Positions 44,864-53,067 of a DNA stretch of 64,000 bases are shown here, piece after piece (position 1 is the stretch's first letter; each line of letters starts with the position of its first letter). Location of the stretch: contig NZ_CP051206.1 in assembly GCF_012516395.1 (NCBI RefSeq), positions 2,648,501-2,712,500 of the forward strand, read 5' to 3'. The DNA is from Dolichospermum flos-aquae CCAP 1403/13F. Lineage in GTDB: Bacteria > Cyanobacteriota > Cyanobacteriia > Cyanobacteriales > Nostocaceae. The position numbers were made by a program, and so were the translations under genes. The notes below the pieces were generated by a model. The model made no database searches. It was not told the origin of the DNA and saw only the letters and a program-made list of their open reading frames with translations.

Positions 44864-45424
44864 TCAAAAAACATCCTCATAAACCAAAGAAAGAGGAAAC
44901 GTAAAATCAACACTAACTAAATGTACATTATCACCCTCAACAAAAGGATGTAACTCCCATAAACCCCTATCATTTAGGCGAAAACAATCCAAACCGATTT
45001 TATCAGCACTAATTAAAACATATTCCTGCAAAGTTTGAATCCGTCTATATAGCTGAAACTTACCCCCCCTATCATAAGCCTCCGTACTCGGAGAAAGCAC
45101 CTCAACAATTAAACTAGGAAATTGAATAAACTTAATCGCTTTTTTATCTTTAGGGTGACAACTAACAACAACATCAGGATAAGTAAACGGACCTGTGTCA
45201 GACACACCTACTTTTGCATCAGCAATATTAACACGACACTTACTACCTTTTAAATGATTTTTTAACCCAGAAGCTAAATTAAAAGCAACATCATTATGGG
45301 GAATAGTTCCCCCAGTCATAGCAAAAACTTCACCATTGATATATTCATATTTAATATCTTGCTGTTCCTCCCACTCCAAATACTCCAGAGGACTCATATA
45401 ACTTTTCTCAAAATTAGCAACCAT
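44864..45424 (-). CDS. Uma2 family protein
   Basis: 186 residues. Uma2 landmarks: MSPLEYLEWEEQQDIKYEYINGEVFAMTGGT, PYPDVVV-like TYPDVVVSC, LIVEVLSPSTEAYDRGGKFQLYRRI and LQEYVLIS, giving the D, E and K of the PD-(D/E)XK core. It is preceded on the same strand by another Uma2 gene (33-bp gap) inside the Dnd-associated block. Whether these two are functional parts of the defence block or later insertions is unknown; they are flanked by repeat copies on both sides (44831 and 46102), which favours insertion. Confidence 0.88.
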   Translation of the reverse strand: MVANFEKSYMSPLEYLEWEEQQDIKYEYINGEVFAMTGGTIPHNDVAFNLASGLKNHLKGSKCRVNIADAKVGVSDTGPFTYPDVVVSCHPKDKKAIKFIQFPSLIVEVLSPSTEAYDRGGKFQLYRRIQTLQEYVLISADKIGLDCFRLNDRGLWELHPFVEGDNVHLVSVDFTFPLSLVYEDVF

Positions 45425-45456
45425 GACATTTACCTCCTGATTTTGTGTAAAACAAA

Positions 45457-46095
45457 TTAACTAAAAATTTGCAACAACCAGCGATTAACTTCACCATCAT
45501 CTTGAGTTAAACTGCGTTGAATAGCTTCTTGAATAGTAGATATTTGCAAACCTGGTAAAACCTTTGATTCCTCAATTCTCCTACTTCCACCATCAATAAT
45601 TTCAAAAGCAATAATATCATTATTATTAGCATTCATTACCCAATATTCTTTCACCCCCAACCGTTCATAGAGTAATCGCTTAAAACCCAAATCATCATTA
45701 ATAGAAGAAACAGCAACTTCCACAACTAAAGTCGGTGCTGCTAACTCATTAATATTGACAGGAGAATTATTCAAAGGTGGAAATGTTACCTTATCCCCAA
45801 TATAAAAAGCTAAATCAGGTTGACATTCTGCTTCACTTATTCTGCGAAAACTGGTATTTACCCAACCTTTAATCTTAATATTTTTCAATGTCGCATAAAA
45901 ATTCACAACATTTGCAACAACATTATTATTGTTTCCATGAATTGAACCAACAGGTAAAATTTCTACCCTCATGTAATTTTGATAAAAATAAAATCGTCCT
46001 TGCTGATAATCAGAATGTTCAGCAACTTCCATAAACTCATCCCAACTCACACTTACCCACGTATCCGTCACCAAACCTAAAGAACTAATAACCAT
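45457..46095 (-). CDS. Uma2 family protein
   Basis: 212 residues. VSWDEFMEVAEHSDYQQGRFYFYQNYMRVEILP opens the domain; AECQPDLAFYIGDKV, LVVEVAVSSINDDLGFKRLLYERLGVKEYWVMNANNN carries the acidic and lysine positions. It belongs to a different Uma2 subgroup from its neighbour. C-terminal residues (EAIQRSLTQDDGEVNRWLLQIF) resemble the usual helical end. Same strand as its neighbours; function unknown. Confidence 0.88.
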   Translation of the reverse strand: MVISSLGLVTDTWVSVSWDEFMEVAEHSDYQQGRFYFYQNYMRVEILPVGSIHGNNNNVVANVVNFYATLKNIKIKGWVNTSFRRISEAECQPDLAFYIGDKVTFPPLNNSPVNINELAAPTLVVEVAVSSINDDLGFKRLLYERLGVKEYWVMNANNNDIIAFEIIDGGSRRIEESKVLPGLQISTIQEAIQRSLTQDDGEVNRWLLQIFS

Positions 46096-46101
46096 TTCCT
46101 T

Positions 46102-46136
46102 CTTCCTCTGCGTCCTCTGCGTCTCTGTGGTTCGTT
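46102..46136. repeat. CTCTGCGTCCTCTGCGTCTC dispersed repeat
   Basis: The minus-strand reading is AACGAACCACAGAGACGCAG plus AGGACGCAGAGG, the same family as 21687, 39719 and 51512. It separates the Uma2 pair from the SMC-like ATPase. Confidence 0.8.
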
Positions 46137-46142
46137 ACTCTT

Positions 46143-48212
46143 CTACCGTTCAACCTCAACAATTTCCGTATATTCAAAACCATTCAAACTCTGACGCACC
46201 AAAGCATATCTTTCCCTCCCCAACTCAATAAAATCCTGTTCACAATTAGGCTTAGAAGAATAATAAACCAAAACATATTCCTTCCCAACCTTATCAGCAA
46301 TTTCCTCCTCAACCTCCACCCGCCATTGCGTCTTAGTCACCAACACAACCAACTGATTTGCTAACTTAGGAATAGTTCGCGCAATGTGACGACGAGAATT
46401 AACATCTAAACTCCCAAAAGGAGAATCCATAACAATCGGAAAAGTGCTACTCTCAGGAAGCATGATCATTTTCCGCTTCTCACTCCAGTCGCGCACCTTA
46501 TCAATAATACTAGCGATAAAAGATAAACTGAGAACTTGATTTTCTCCCGTAGAAGCTGCAACTGGTGCTTCAATTCCCGTCGTATTTTCCACCAAACTCA
46601 ACTCATACTTTTCGCTAATTTTGGGAACATAAGGAGTAAAAGAAATATCTGAGAAAATTTCCTGTACTCGCTGTTCCAATTGGAGACGAAACTGATTTTC
46701 TTGACGGTTTTTAACTTCCGATAATCTGTCGATTGCATCTTGAGTAGCATTAATGCGACGCTGTGCTAAAGATTGTTTTTCCTCATTTTGTTTTTGCTTA
46801 GATATTTGTTTTATCAAAGCATCAATAGCTGTTTTTAGATGAGAAACTTCCTGTTGATTTGCACCTTGTTCTCGATTTAAGTCATCAATTTTAGCTTCAA
46901 TTTCATCAAGACGTTTTTGTAAACTACTAATTTCCTCATTGGGATCTTTTCGGAGTTGTTCTTGAATAGTTGCTAATTCCAATTCAACTTGATTAAGATT
47001 TTCTCGTAACTGTTGAATTCGTACTTGTTCCCTGTCCGCTTCTTCCCAAAAAGCAACTGCTTGTTTATCAATTTCATCAACTTGCGCGCTCATTCTAATT
47101 GCGGTTTCTTCTACAGTCGAAGAACCAGATTTTCTCATTAAATTCTTGACATGAAAATGGGTGTGAGTTCCTTCCCTTAAATCTGCACCACAAATACAAC
47201 GTCCAGTATTGAGTAAATCATTGATAAATTCCCGCGAAATTCCCGCAGTTAATTCACCTTTTTGTTTTAAATCTGTAAATATTTCCCGAAACTTAGCGGT
47301 AGTTTCCGATAACAGAACAGTATAACCCCGTGCGGAAATAACCTTTTTCAAATTCTCCCGTGTTTTTTTCAACTCTTCCCGCAAACTATCTTTTTGAGAT
47401 TCTAAACTTTGCTTTCTTTCCTGTAATTCTTTAACAGCAGTCAATTCTCGTAACTTATTACTAACTTCCTTTTTAAAAATTTGCTGACATTCCAACTCTT
47501 GATTTATTTCCGTTTGACGTTTATTAATATTGTCAATTTCCAGTTCTTGCTTTCCTTGCTGATTCAACAACTGTTTAGTTTCCGCGTCACCAATATGTTT
47601 TAACTCAGTTTCTAAACTCTTTTTAGCATCTTTCAAGTGTTTAATCGAAAGTTCAATAACTTCCACACCCAAAAAAGTTCTAATGGCTTCAGAAATTTCC
47701 GCTTTATTATCAGAACGGACAATTTCTTCAATCCGTTCACCGTCAAAGAAAAAATATTGATGTAAACTTGCTGGTAAAATCTGAGTAATAATTTCCTCAG
47801 CTTGTTGAAGAGGAAAATACCATTTTCCATCATCTCCAGCAACTTGAATTTTTAACTGAGTTTTCCCAGCTTCGATTACATCACTTTCATTTTTATAAAC
47901 CCGACAACCACGAGTAGCGCGATAACGATTACCTTCATGTTCCCAACCAACTTCCACCCAACATTCCACAGGTTGACTAGGTTGAGATTCTGAAATTGCG
48001 CGTTTATTTACTAACTGTTCCGTTGACGCAAAAGCCGCACTAAATTTTTCATATAAAACCCAAGTAAACGCATTCAAAATACTAGTTTTACCTGCACCAT
48101 TACTACCATAAATCATCGTAGTATTGCGAACATCTCCACCAGCCAAAGTTATCTCTGGAGTTTTCCCATAAAAAGAACGAAAATTACATAATTTAATCGA
48201 AGTTAGCTTCAT
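46143..48212 (-). CDS. SMC/DndD-like ATPase of the second Dnd-associated block
   Basis: 689 residues, distinct from the dndD at 37698-39686. Walker A GSNGAGKTS is at 36-44, ASTEQLVNKR follows, YFFFDGERIEEIV near 155, coiled-coil arms (about 200-520) that meet near a CICGADL apex (CxC, about 333) where Rad50/DndD proteins have a hook, an ABC signature ASTGENQVLSLSF near 563 and Walker B FPIVMDSPFGSLDVNSR near 608. The family's FDGE and SMC layout make it a paralogue of DndD. Its start ATG overlaps the stop of the 57-aa gene (ATGA), indicating tight coupling. A role as DNA sensor or motor for the nuclease part is inference. Confidence 0.85.
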   Translation of the reverse strand: MKLTSIKLCNFRSFYGKTPEITLAGGDVRNTTMIYGSNGAGKTSILNAFTWVLYEKFSAAFASTEQLVNKRAISESQPSQPVECWVEVGWEHEGNRYRATRGCRVYKNESDVIEAGKTQLKIQVAGDDGKWYFPLQQAEEIITQILPASLHQYFFFDGERIEEIVRSDNKAEISEAIRTFLGVEVIELSIKHLKDAKKSLETELKHIGDAETKQLLNQQGKQELEIDNINKRQTEINQELECQQIFKKEVSNKLRELTAVKELQERKQSLESQKDSLREELKKTRENLKKVISARGYTVLLSETTAKFREIFTDLKQKGELTAGISREFINDLLNTGRCICGADLREGTHTHFHVKNLMRKSGSSTVEETAIRMSAQVDEIDKQAVAFWEEADREQVRIQQLRENLNQVELELATIQEQLRKDPNEEISSLQKRLDEIEAKIDDLNREQGANQQEVSHLKTAIDALIKQISKQKQNEEKQSLAQRRINATQDAIDRLSEVKNRQENQFRLQLEQRVQEIFSDISFTPYVPKISEKYELSLVENTTGIEAPVAASTGENQVLSLSFIASIIDKVRDWSEKRKMIMLPESSTFPIVMDSPFGSLDVNSRRHIARTIPKLANQLVVLVTKTQWRVEVEEEIADKVGKEYVLVYYSSKPNCEQDFIELGRERYALVRQSLNGFEYTEIVEVER

Positions 48213-48382
48213 TGCACCGCTTCCTTCACAATAGTGAGAATATCATCATTAATATGACCCTTACTCTTTCTATCTAACCGACTTTTCTCCAATCTCCATA
48301 CCTTCTCAATAATTTGCTTCACTTCCGGTGGTGCGCTGGTAATTGGTTCTTGAACATCTTCAATATTGGCTTCTGGTATCAT
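48209..48382 (-). CDS. 57-residue protein coupled to the SMC-like ATPase
   Basis: MIPEANIEDVQEPITSAPPE begins the protein, followed by VKQIIEKVWRLEKSRLDRKS and KGHINDDILTIVKEAVQ. The stop overlaps the ATPase start (ATGA). Acidic and disordered N-terminus, charged helical C-terminus, no known motif. Four-base overlap and shared strand suggest a stable partner of the ATPase. Confidence 0.75.
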   Translation of the reverse strand: MIPEANIEDVQEPITSAPPEVKQIIEKVWRLEKSRLDRKSKGHINDDILTIVKEAVQ

Positions 48383-48532
48383 TTCAAAACAGCAATAGAT
48401 TTATTTTCTATTTTAACCAGTTCTGATACTATTTTTATCTATCTGCTCTTATCCCATTGCACTTGATATAATCGGTATACACAACCAGCCTTTAGCATAT
48501 TACAAATTTTAACGCAGTCAGAAGCCAGAAGC

Positions 48533-48580
48533 CAGGGAATAAATTCCCTGTCTAATAGCTCAAGTCGGTTAAAACCGACT
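48533..48580. repeat. Inverted copy of the pheT-downstream double hairpin
   Basis: CAGGGAAT-aa-ATTCCCTG and AGTCGGTT-aa-AACCGACT, the reverse complement of 3262-3309 with a slightly different linker. Besides this, 48383-48673 holds no gene that I can see. Confidence 0.85.
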
Positions 48581-48673
48581 ATTATAGGGGTATGCACTTG
48601 GATTAGATACACAGTTGCTGTATCAAATTCAAGTTAAAATCAAAATCGTACCCTAGCTTTAGGAAAACTAACC

Positions 48674-49237
48674 ATGACAGTTACTATTGCTAAATGGAGT
48701 TTAGACGACTATCATCGTATGATTGAAATTGGCCTTTTAGCTGGTCGTCAAGTTGAACTACTAAATGGAGAAATTATCAACACGGCACCGGAAAGACCAG
48801 AACACGCGCAAATTAATACTGACTCTGGTGAATATTTGCGGGAATTACTCGGTTCAAAAGCACTGGTAAGAGATGCAAAACCTATTACAATTCCTAATAG
48901 CAATTCGGAACCAGAACCAGATTTAGCAATAGTTGAACCACTGCGGGCTATTTATCGCAGTCATCATCCTTATCCTGAAAATATATTTTGGTTAATCGAA
49001 TATTCTAAAACTACTTTAAGTAAAGATTTAGAGATAAAACGCAAAACCTATGCTGCTGCATTAATTAATGAGTATTGGGTAGTAGACTTAAAAAATCAAC
49101 AATTAAAAGTGTTTAGAGAACCAATAAATGGTAATTATTCTAGAGAATTAACCTTTACTTGCGGTGAAATATCTCCATTAGCATTTCCAGAAATTAAAAT
49201 TTCTATTCAACGATTACTACAAGGATTTTCACAATAA
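48674..49237 (+). CDS. Uma2 family protein
   Basis: 187 residues. LDDYHRMIEIGLLAGRQVELLNGEIINTAPERPEHA is the common N-terminal pattern; EPEPDLAIVEP, FWLIEYSKTTLSKDLEIKRKTYAAALINEYWVVDLKNQQL supplies the D, E and K positions. It is unlinked from the Dnd block by orientation and a repeat at 48533. Function unknown. Confidence 0.88.
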   Translation: MTVTIAKWSLDDYHRMIEIGLLAGRQVELLNGEIINTAPERPEHAQINTDSGEYLRELLGSKALVRDAKPITIPNSNSEPEPDLAIVEPLRAIYRSHHPYPENIFWLIEYSKTTLSKDLEIKRKTYAAALINEYWVVDLKNQQLKVFREPINGNYSRELTFTCGEISPLAFPEIKISIQRLLQGFSQ

Positions 49238-49380
49238 ATCAATTGGGTGCGGCTTTTTTGAGCCGGCAAAAATAAATTCAGGCTTTGGGGGTTGACTTGC
49301 CGCGCTAGGGGTGATATTCTGATAATGGGAATGCGTGCCTCAATAAAAATTTTATCACCACTCCATTATATTAATATAGC

Positions 49381-49396
49381 ACATCGCCGGCGATGT
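49381..49396. promoter_or_regulatory. 16-bp perfect palindrome upstream of uvrB
   Basis: ACATCGCCGGCGATGT, about 90 bases before the uvrB ATG. It is GC-rich in an AT-rich setting and could be an operator; it does not resemble the cyanobacterial LexA box. A GGCTTTTTTGAGCCGGC arm lies near 49250. Confidence 0.4.
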
Positions 49397-49486
49397 TGCA
49401 AGCCAAACCCCGAAAAAAAAATTTCGCGCCAAACGTAAAACTGAGAAATTGTGTAGAATTGCTAGGTGTAACGTTCAAGCCAGATA

Positions 49487-51481
49487 ATGGATTTTAATCT
49501 CCAAGCACCTTTTGTCCCCACCGGTGATCAACCACAAGCGATCGCACAACTTTCTGCTAGTATTCAAACAGGAAATCATTATCAAACATTACTGGGTGCG
49601 ACAGGAACCGGTAAAACATTTTCCATAGCCGCAGTCATTGAAAAAGTCGGTAGACCTACCTTAGTATTAGCCCATAATAAGACATTAGCCGCCCAGTTGT
49701 GTAACGAACTGCGGGAGTTTTTTCCTCATAATGCAGTTGAGTATTTTGTCAGTTATTACGATTACTATCAACCCGAAGCATATCTACCCGTTACTGATAC
49801 TTATATAGAAAAAACATCAGCGATTAATGAAGAAATAGATATGTTACGACATTCCGCCACCCGTTCCTTATTTGAACGCAAAGATGTGATTGTTGTGGCT
49901 TCAATTAGTTGTATTTACGGTTTAGGAATGCCGGCGGAATACCTGAAAGCCGCAATTCGATTACAATTGGGAATGGAAATTGATCCGCGTCAAGTTTTAC
50001 GGGATTTAACAGCAGTTCAATATACTCGCAATGACATCGAAATGGGGAGAGGAAAATTTCGAGTTCGGGGTGATGTTTTAGAAATTTCTCCTGCTTATGA
50101 AGATAGAATTATTAGAGTGGAATTTTTTGGTGATGAAATTGATGCAATTAGATATGTAGATCCTGTTAGTGGCGAAATTCTCCACAGTTTAGAAGCAGTA
50201 AATATCTACCCTGCGCGTCACTTTGTTACTCCTAAAGAAAGAGTAGAAATAGCTTGTGAAGATATAGCCACCGAATTAAAACAGCAACAATTAACATTAG
50301 AATCAATGGGCAAATTAGTGGAAGCACAACGCATTGATCAACGCACCCGTTATGATTTGGAAATGTTAAGAGAAGTGGGATATTGTAACGGTGTAGAAAA
50401 TTATTCTCGCCATTTAGCCGGAAGACAAGCGGGAGAACCACCAGAATGTTTAATTGATTATTTTCCCAAAGATTGGTTATTAGTGATAGATGAATCTCAT
50501 GTTACTGTTCCCCAAATTCGCGGAATGTATAATGGAGATCAAGCGAGAAAAAAAGTATTAATAGATCATGGTTTTCGACTTCCTAGTGCGGCGGATAATC
50601 GTCCTTTGCAAGCGGAAGAATTTTGGCAAAAAGTCAATCAATGTATTTTCGTTTCTGCAACTCCAGGAAATTGGGAATTGGAAATTTCGGAAGAGAATAT
50701 TATTGAACAAGTAATTAGACCGACGGGAGTAATTGACCCAGAAATATTTGTGCGTCCCACGGAAGGACAAATTGATGATTTATTAGGAGAAATAAAAGAT
50801 CGAGTTGACCGTCAAGAAAGAACGTTAATTACTACATTAACTAAACGCATGGCGGAAGATTTGACGGAATATTTAGCAGAGAGGGGAATTAAAATCAGAT
50901 ATTTGCATTCAGAAATTAATTCCATTCAACGCATTGAGATATTACAAGATTTGCGAAATGGGATTTTTGATGTGTTAGTCGGTGTCAATTTATTGCGAGA
51001 AGGTTTAGATTTACCAGAAGTTTCTTTAGTCGCAATTATGGACGCAGATAAAGAAGGTTTCTTGCGGACTGAACGTTCTTTAATTCAAACTATCGGCCGC
51101 GCGGCGCGTCACATTAGAGGAAAAGCAATTTTATATGCTGATAAATTAACAGGGAGTATGATTAAAGCCATTGATGAAACTGATAGAAGAAGAGGAATTC
51201 AAACGGCTTATAATAAACTGCATGGAATTACACCGCAACCGATTATTAAAAAACAAACTAATTCAATTTTATCATTTTTAGATGCTTCTCGGCGATTAAA
51301 TGCCACTGATTTAAAAATGGTTGATGAACATCTAGATGAATTATCCTTGGAAGATATTCCAGAGTTAATTACGTTGTTGGAAAAACAGATGAAGGAAGCA
51401 GCGAAGAAGATGGAATTTGAAGAAGCTGGAAAATTGCGCGATCGCATTAAGCATCTTCGAGATAAAATGTTGGGACGTTAA
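49487..51481 (+). CDS. uvrB: Excinuclease ABC subunit B
   Basis: 664 residues, normal length. Helicase motifs: [16 protein letters not shown] near 38-53 (Walker A), the beta-hairpin [12 protein letters not shown] near 92-103, DESHVTVPQ (motif II), SATPGNWE, and [15 protein letters not shown] (motif VI). The C-terminal UVR domain is present ([24 protein letters not shown], about 625-655). UvrB accepts damage handed over by UvrA (gene at 20492) and loads UvrC. A palindrome precedes the gene. Confidence 0.98.
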   Translation: MDFNLQAPFVPTGDQPQAIAQLSASIQTGNHYQTLLGATGTGKTFSIAAVIEKVGRPTLVLAHNKTLAAQLCNELREFFPHNAVEYFVSYYDYYQPEAYLPVTDTYIEKTSAINEEIDMLRHSATRSLFERKDVIVVASISCIYGLGMPAEYLKAAIRLQLGMEIDPRQVLRDLTAVQYTRNDIEMGRGKFRVRGDVLEISPAYEDRIIRVEFFGDEIDAIRYVDPVSGEILHSLEAVNIYPARHFVTPKERVEIACEDIATELKQQQLTLESMGKLVEAQRIDQRTRYDLEMLREVGYCNGVENYSRHLAGRQAGEPPECLIDYFPKDWLLVIDESHVTVPQIRGMYNGDQARKKVLIDHGFRLPSAADNRPLQAEEFWQKVNQCIFVSATPGNWELEISEENIIEQVIRPTGVIDPEIFVRPTEGQIDDLLGEIKDRVDRQERTLITTLTKRMAEDLTEYLAERGIKIRYLHSEINSIQRIEILQDLRNGIFDVLVGVNLLREGLDLPEVSLVAIMDADKEGFLRTERSLIQTIGRAARHIRGKAILYADKLTGSMIKAIDETDRRRGIQTAYNKLHGITPQPIIKKQTNSILSFLDASRRLNATDLKMVDEHLDELSLEDIPELITLLEKQMKEAAKKMEFEEAGKLRDRIKHLRDKMLGR

Positions 51482-51510
51482 TATATAGCATTTATGTACA
51501 AGATTTTTTT

Positions 51511-51559
51511 TAACGAACCACAGAGGCACAGAGAACACAGAGAAAGAGAGAAAGGAGAT
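51511..51559. repeat. AACGAACCACAGAGG dispersed repeat
   Basis: AACGAACCACAGAGGCACAG continues to AAGAGAGAAAGGAGATG, nearly identical to 39719-39766. It lies between uvrB and arfB. Confidence 0.85.
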
Positions 51560-51613
51560 GTTTGTATTTTATTAGGATTGCTATATATTATCATCACAGT
51601 AATAGCATCGTGA

Positions 51614-52027
51614 TTATTCTGTAATTTTTCCTCTAGTTAACTTAATTTGTCCGCGCTTATTTTTACTATCAAGACGTTTTCTTTGAGAATTGCGACTTGG
51701 TTTAGTTCGTTTACGTTTTCGAGGTAAAACAGACACACTTTTAATCAGTTCCTGAAGTCGTCTTAAAGCTTCCTCCTTATTCTGTTCTTGACTGCGGTAT
51801 TCCTGCGCTTTAATCACCACAACTCCCTCAATAGTAATGCGGTTATCCTTCAGCTTCAAAAGCCGTTCCTTATAGATTTCTGGTAACGAAGAAGCCCCAA
51901 TATCAAAGCGCAAATGAATAGCAGTAGCCACCTTATTAACATTTTGACCACCTGCACCCTGAGAACGAATTGCACTAATTTCAATATCGCTATCAGGAAT
52001 AATTACTGTCTGGGAAATTTCTATCAT
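51614..52027 (-). CDS. arfB: Peptidyl-tRNA hydrolase ArfB (ribosome rescue factor)
   Basis: 137 residues, as in ArfB/YaeJ. The GGQ motif (SQGAGGQNVNK near 28-34) hydrolyses peptidyl-tRNA on stalled ribosomes, and the lysine/arginine-rich C-terminus (PRKRKRTKPSRNSQRKRLDSKNKRG) is the tail that enters the empty mRNA channel. Length and tail exclude release factors RF1/RF2. Confidence 0.95.
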   Translation of the reverse strand: MIEISQTVIIPDSDIEISAIRSQGAGGQNVNKVATAIHLRFDIGASSLPEIYKERLLKLKDNRITIEGVVVIKAQEYRSQEQNKEEALRRLQELIKSVSVLPRKRKRTKPSRNSQRKRLDSKNKRGQIKLTRGKITE

Positions 52028-52146
52028 TTATATGCAGTAATTCATATCTATAATACTAGATCCTAATATACAGCAATTTTCATATAACTGTAAACAATTA
52101 TCAGCTATCAACAGTAACAACAAAAAAGAGGAAGTTTTTACTTCCT

Positions 52147-52281
52147 CCTAGTAGTCTGTCAATCCAAAAATGACGGGTAAAGGCAAGCAGGGGGAGAAGA
52201 GGGGCAGGGGGAGTAGGGGAGGGAAAAACAGAAGTTTTTTCCGATTATTACCAGTCAAAATAAATTTGACAGACCACTAGG
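52147..52281. mobile_element. MITE-like element, about 135 bp
   Basis: Terminal inverted repeats CCTAGTAGTCTGTCAA and TTGACAGACCACTAGG match at 15 of 16 positions. The interior is G-rich (CAGGGGGAGAAGAGGGGCAG) and non-coding. It lies between arfB and the peptide genes; nothing else is seen in 52028-52331. Confidence 0.7.
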
Positions 52282-52331
52282 TAAGCTTTAAAAAGGGTGT
52301 AAGGAAGAAAAAAATAACCACTAAAAATTAT

Positions 52332-52583
52332 TCACAATACTAAATAAACAGCACTTCTGGCAAGATCAAGAGTAAAAATCTTATTATCGTAGAAACTAAA
52401 TGGACCACGATATGCTGTTTCCAGGGTATTTATACCATCATAAACAGTGGTTAAAGCAACATCACGTCCACCCAAGAAAGGTAAAGGTAAAATACCAGTA
52501 CCTAAAATTTGCTGTATTTGCTCTGAATTTAAGTCATCCAAAAATGTCTTTTCCTGTAAGTCAGAAATTATGATTGTAGCCAT
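52332..52583 (-). CDS. Small exported-peptide precursor candidate, copy 2
   Basis: 83 residues. The N-terminus (IIISDLQEKTFLDDLNSEQIQQILGTG) has the amphipathic L..L...QI..I pattern ending in glycine that C39 peptidases recognise; cleavage would follow the GTG near residue 30 or the GG near 39. The rest, VALTTVYDGINTLETAYRG and SFYDNKIFTLDLAR, is shared with the gene at 52658. No cysteines are present, so disulfide or lanthionine bridges are excluded. It is downstream of, and same strand as, an HlyD/C39 exporter. A bacteriocin or signalling peptide is likely but unproven. Confidence 0.7.
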   Translation of the reverse strand: MATIIISDLQEKTFLDDLNSEQIQQILGTGILPLPFLGGRDVALTTVYDGINTLETAYRGPFSFYDNKIFTLDLARSAVYLVL

Positions 52584-52657
52584 GATCTTATTTCCTCATC
52601 AAACAGTGAATAGTTCTGGTAAACGTGACAAAATTGCCCTTGAATCTGCTAAAACAA

Positions 52658-52927
52658 TTACCGATTTACCCAAGCATTAACTGTCCGAGCGTAATCTATC
52701 GTATTAAATTTATTATCATGAAAACTACCGGCTCCTTCATAAGTTGTTGAAATGGTATTTATACCATCATAAACGGTGGTTATAAAAACATTAGGACTTA
52801 GCCCTAAATTGGGATACCCCCCCCAAAAACCTCCCCCTAATAAAATACCTAATTTTGATATTTTTAAATCATCAATAAAGGTCACTAAATGACTAGGATA
52901 CAAGTCATTAATTACTATTTTCTCCAT
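52658..52927 (-). CDS. Small exported-peptide precursor candidate, copy 1
   Basis: 89 residues, start ATG at 52927 with AGGA upstream. The leader-like part (IVINDLYPSHLVTFIDDLKISKLGILLGG) ends in a double glycine, followed by GFWGGYPN and the shared core VFITTVYDGINTISTTYEG, SFHDNKFNTIDYAR. It shares the TTVYDGINT...Y.G..SF.DNK..T.D.AR pattern with its paralogue 74 bases downstream. No cysteine. Probable substrate of the C39 exporter encoded just upstream. I do not recognise a named family. Confidence 0.7.
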   Translation of the reverse strand: MEKIVINDLYPSHLVTFIDDLKISKLGILLGGGFWGGYPNLGLSPNVFITTVYDGINTISTTYEGAGSFHDNKFNTIDYARTVNAWVNR

Positions 52928-53024
52928 TATCGTATCCTCAAAATCCTTAATTCATTTAACTACTTAATTCTGACATTTTTCTTTTAGGAATAATCAAAAA
53001 GTTGCATATTAACGTCTATTAAAA

Positions 53025-53051
53025 AAGACATAATTTATTGAATTATGTCTT
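53025..53051 (-). terminator. Rho-independent terminator after the HlyD gene
   Basis: On the minus strand AAGACATAAT and ATTATGTCTT pair in a 10-bp stem, followed by a T-run (complement of the A-run at 53021-53026). It lies 17 bases past the HlyD stop and before the peptide genes, so the peptides need their own promoter. Confidence 0.75.
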
Positions 53052-53067
53052 CAGGATAATACCTGAT

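Noticed and set aside
49381-49396. LexA operator before uvrB
   Set aside because: The palindrome does not contain the spaced GTAC/GTTC-type halves of the cyanobacterial LexA box.
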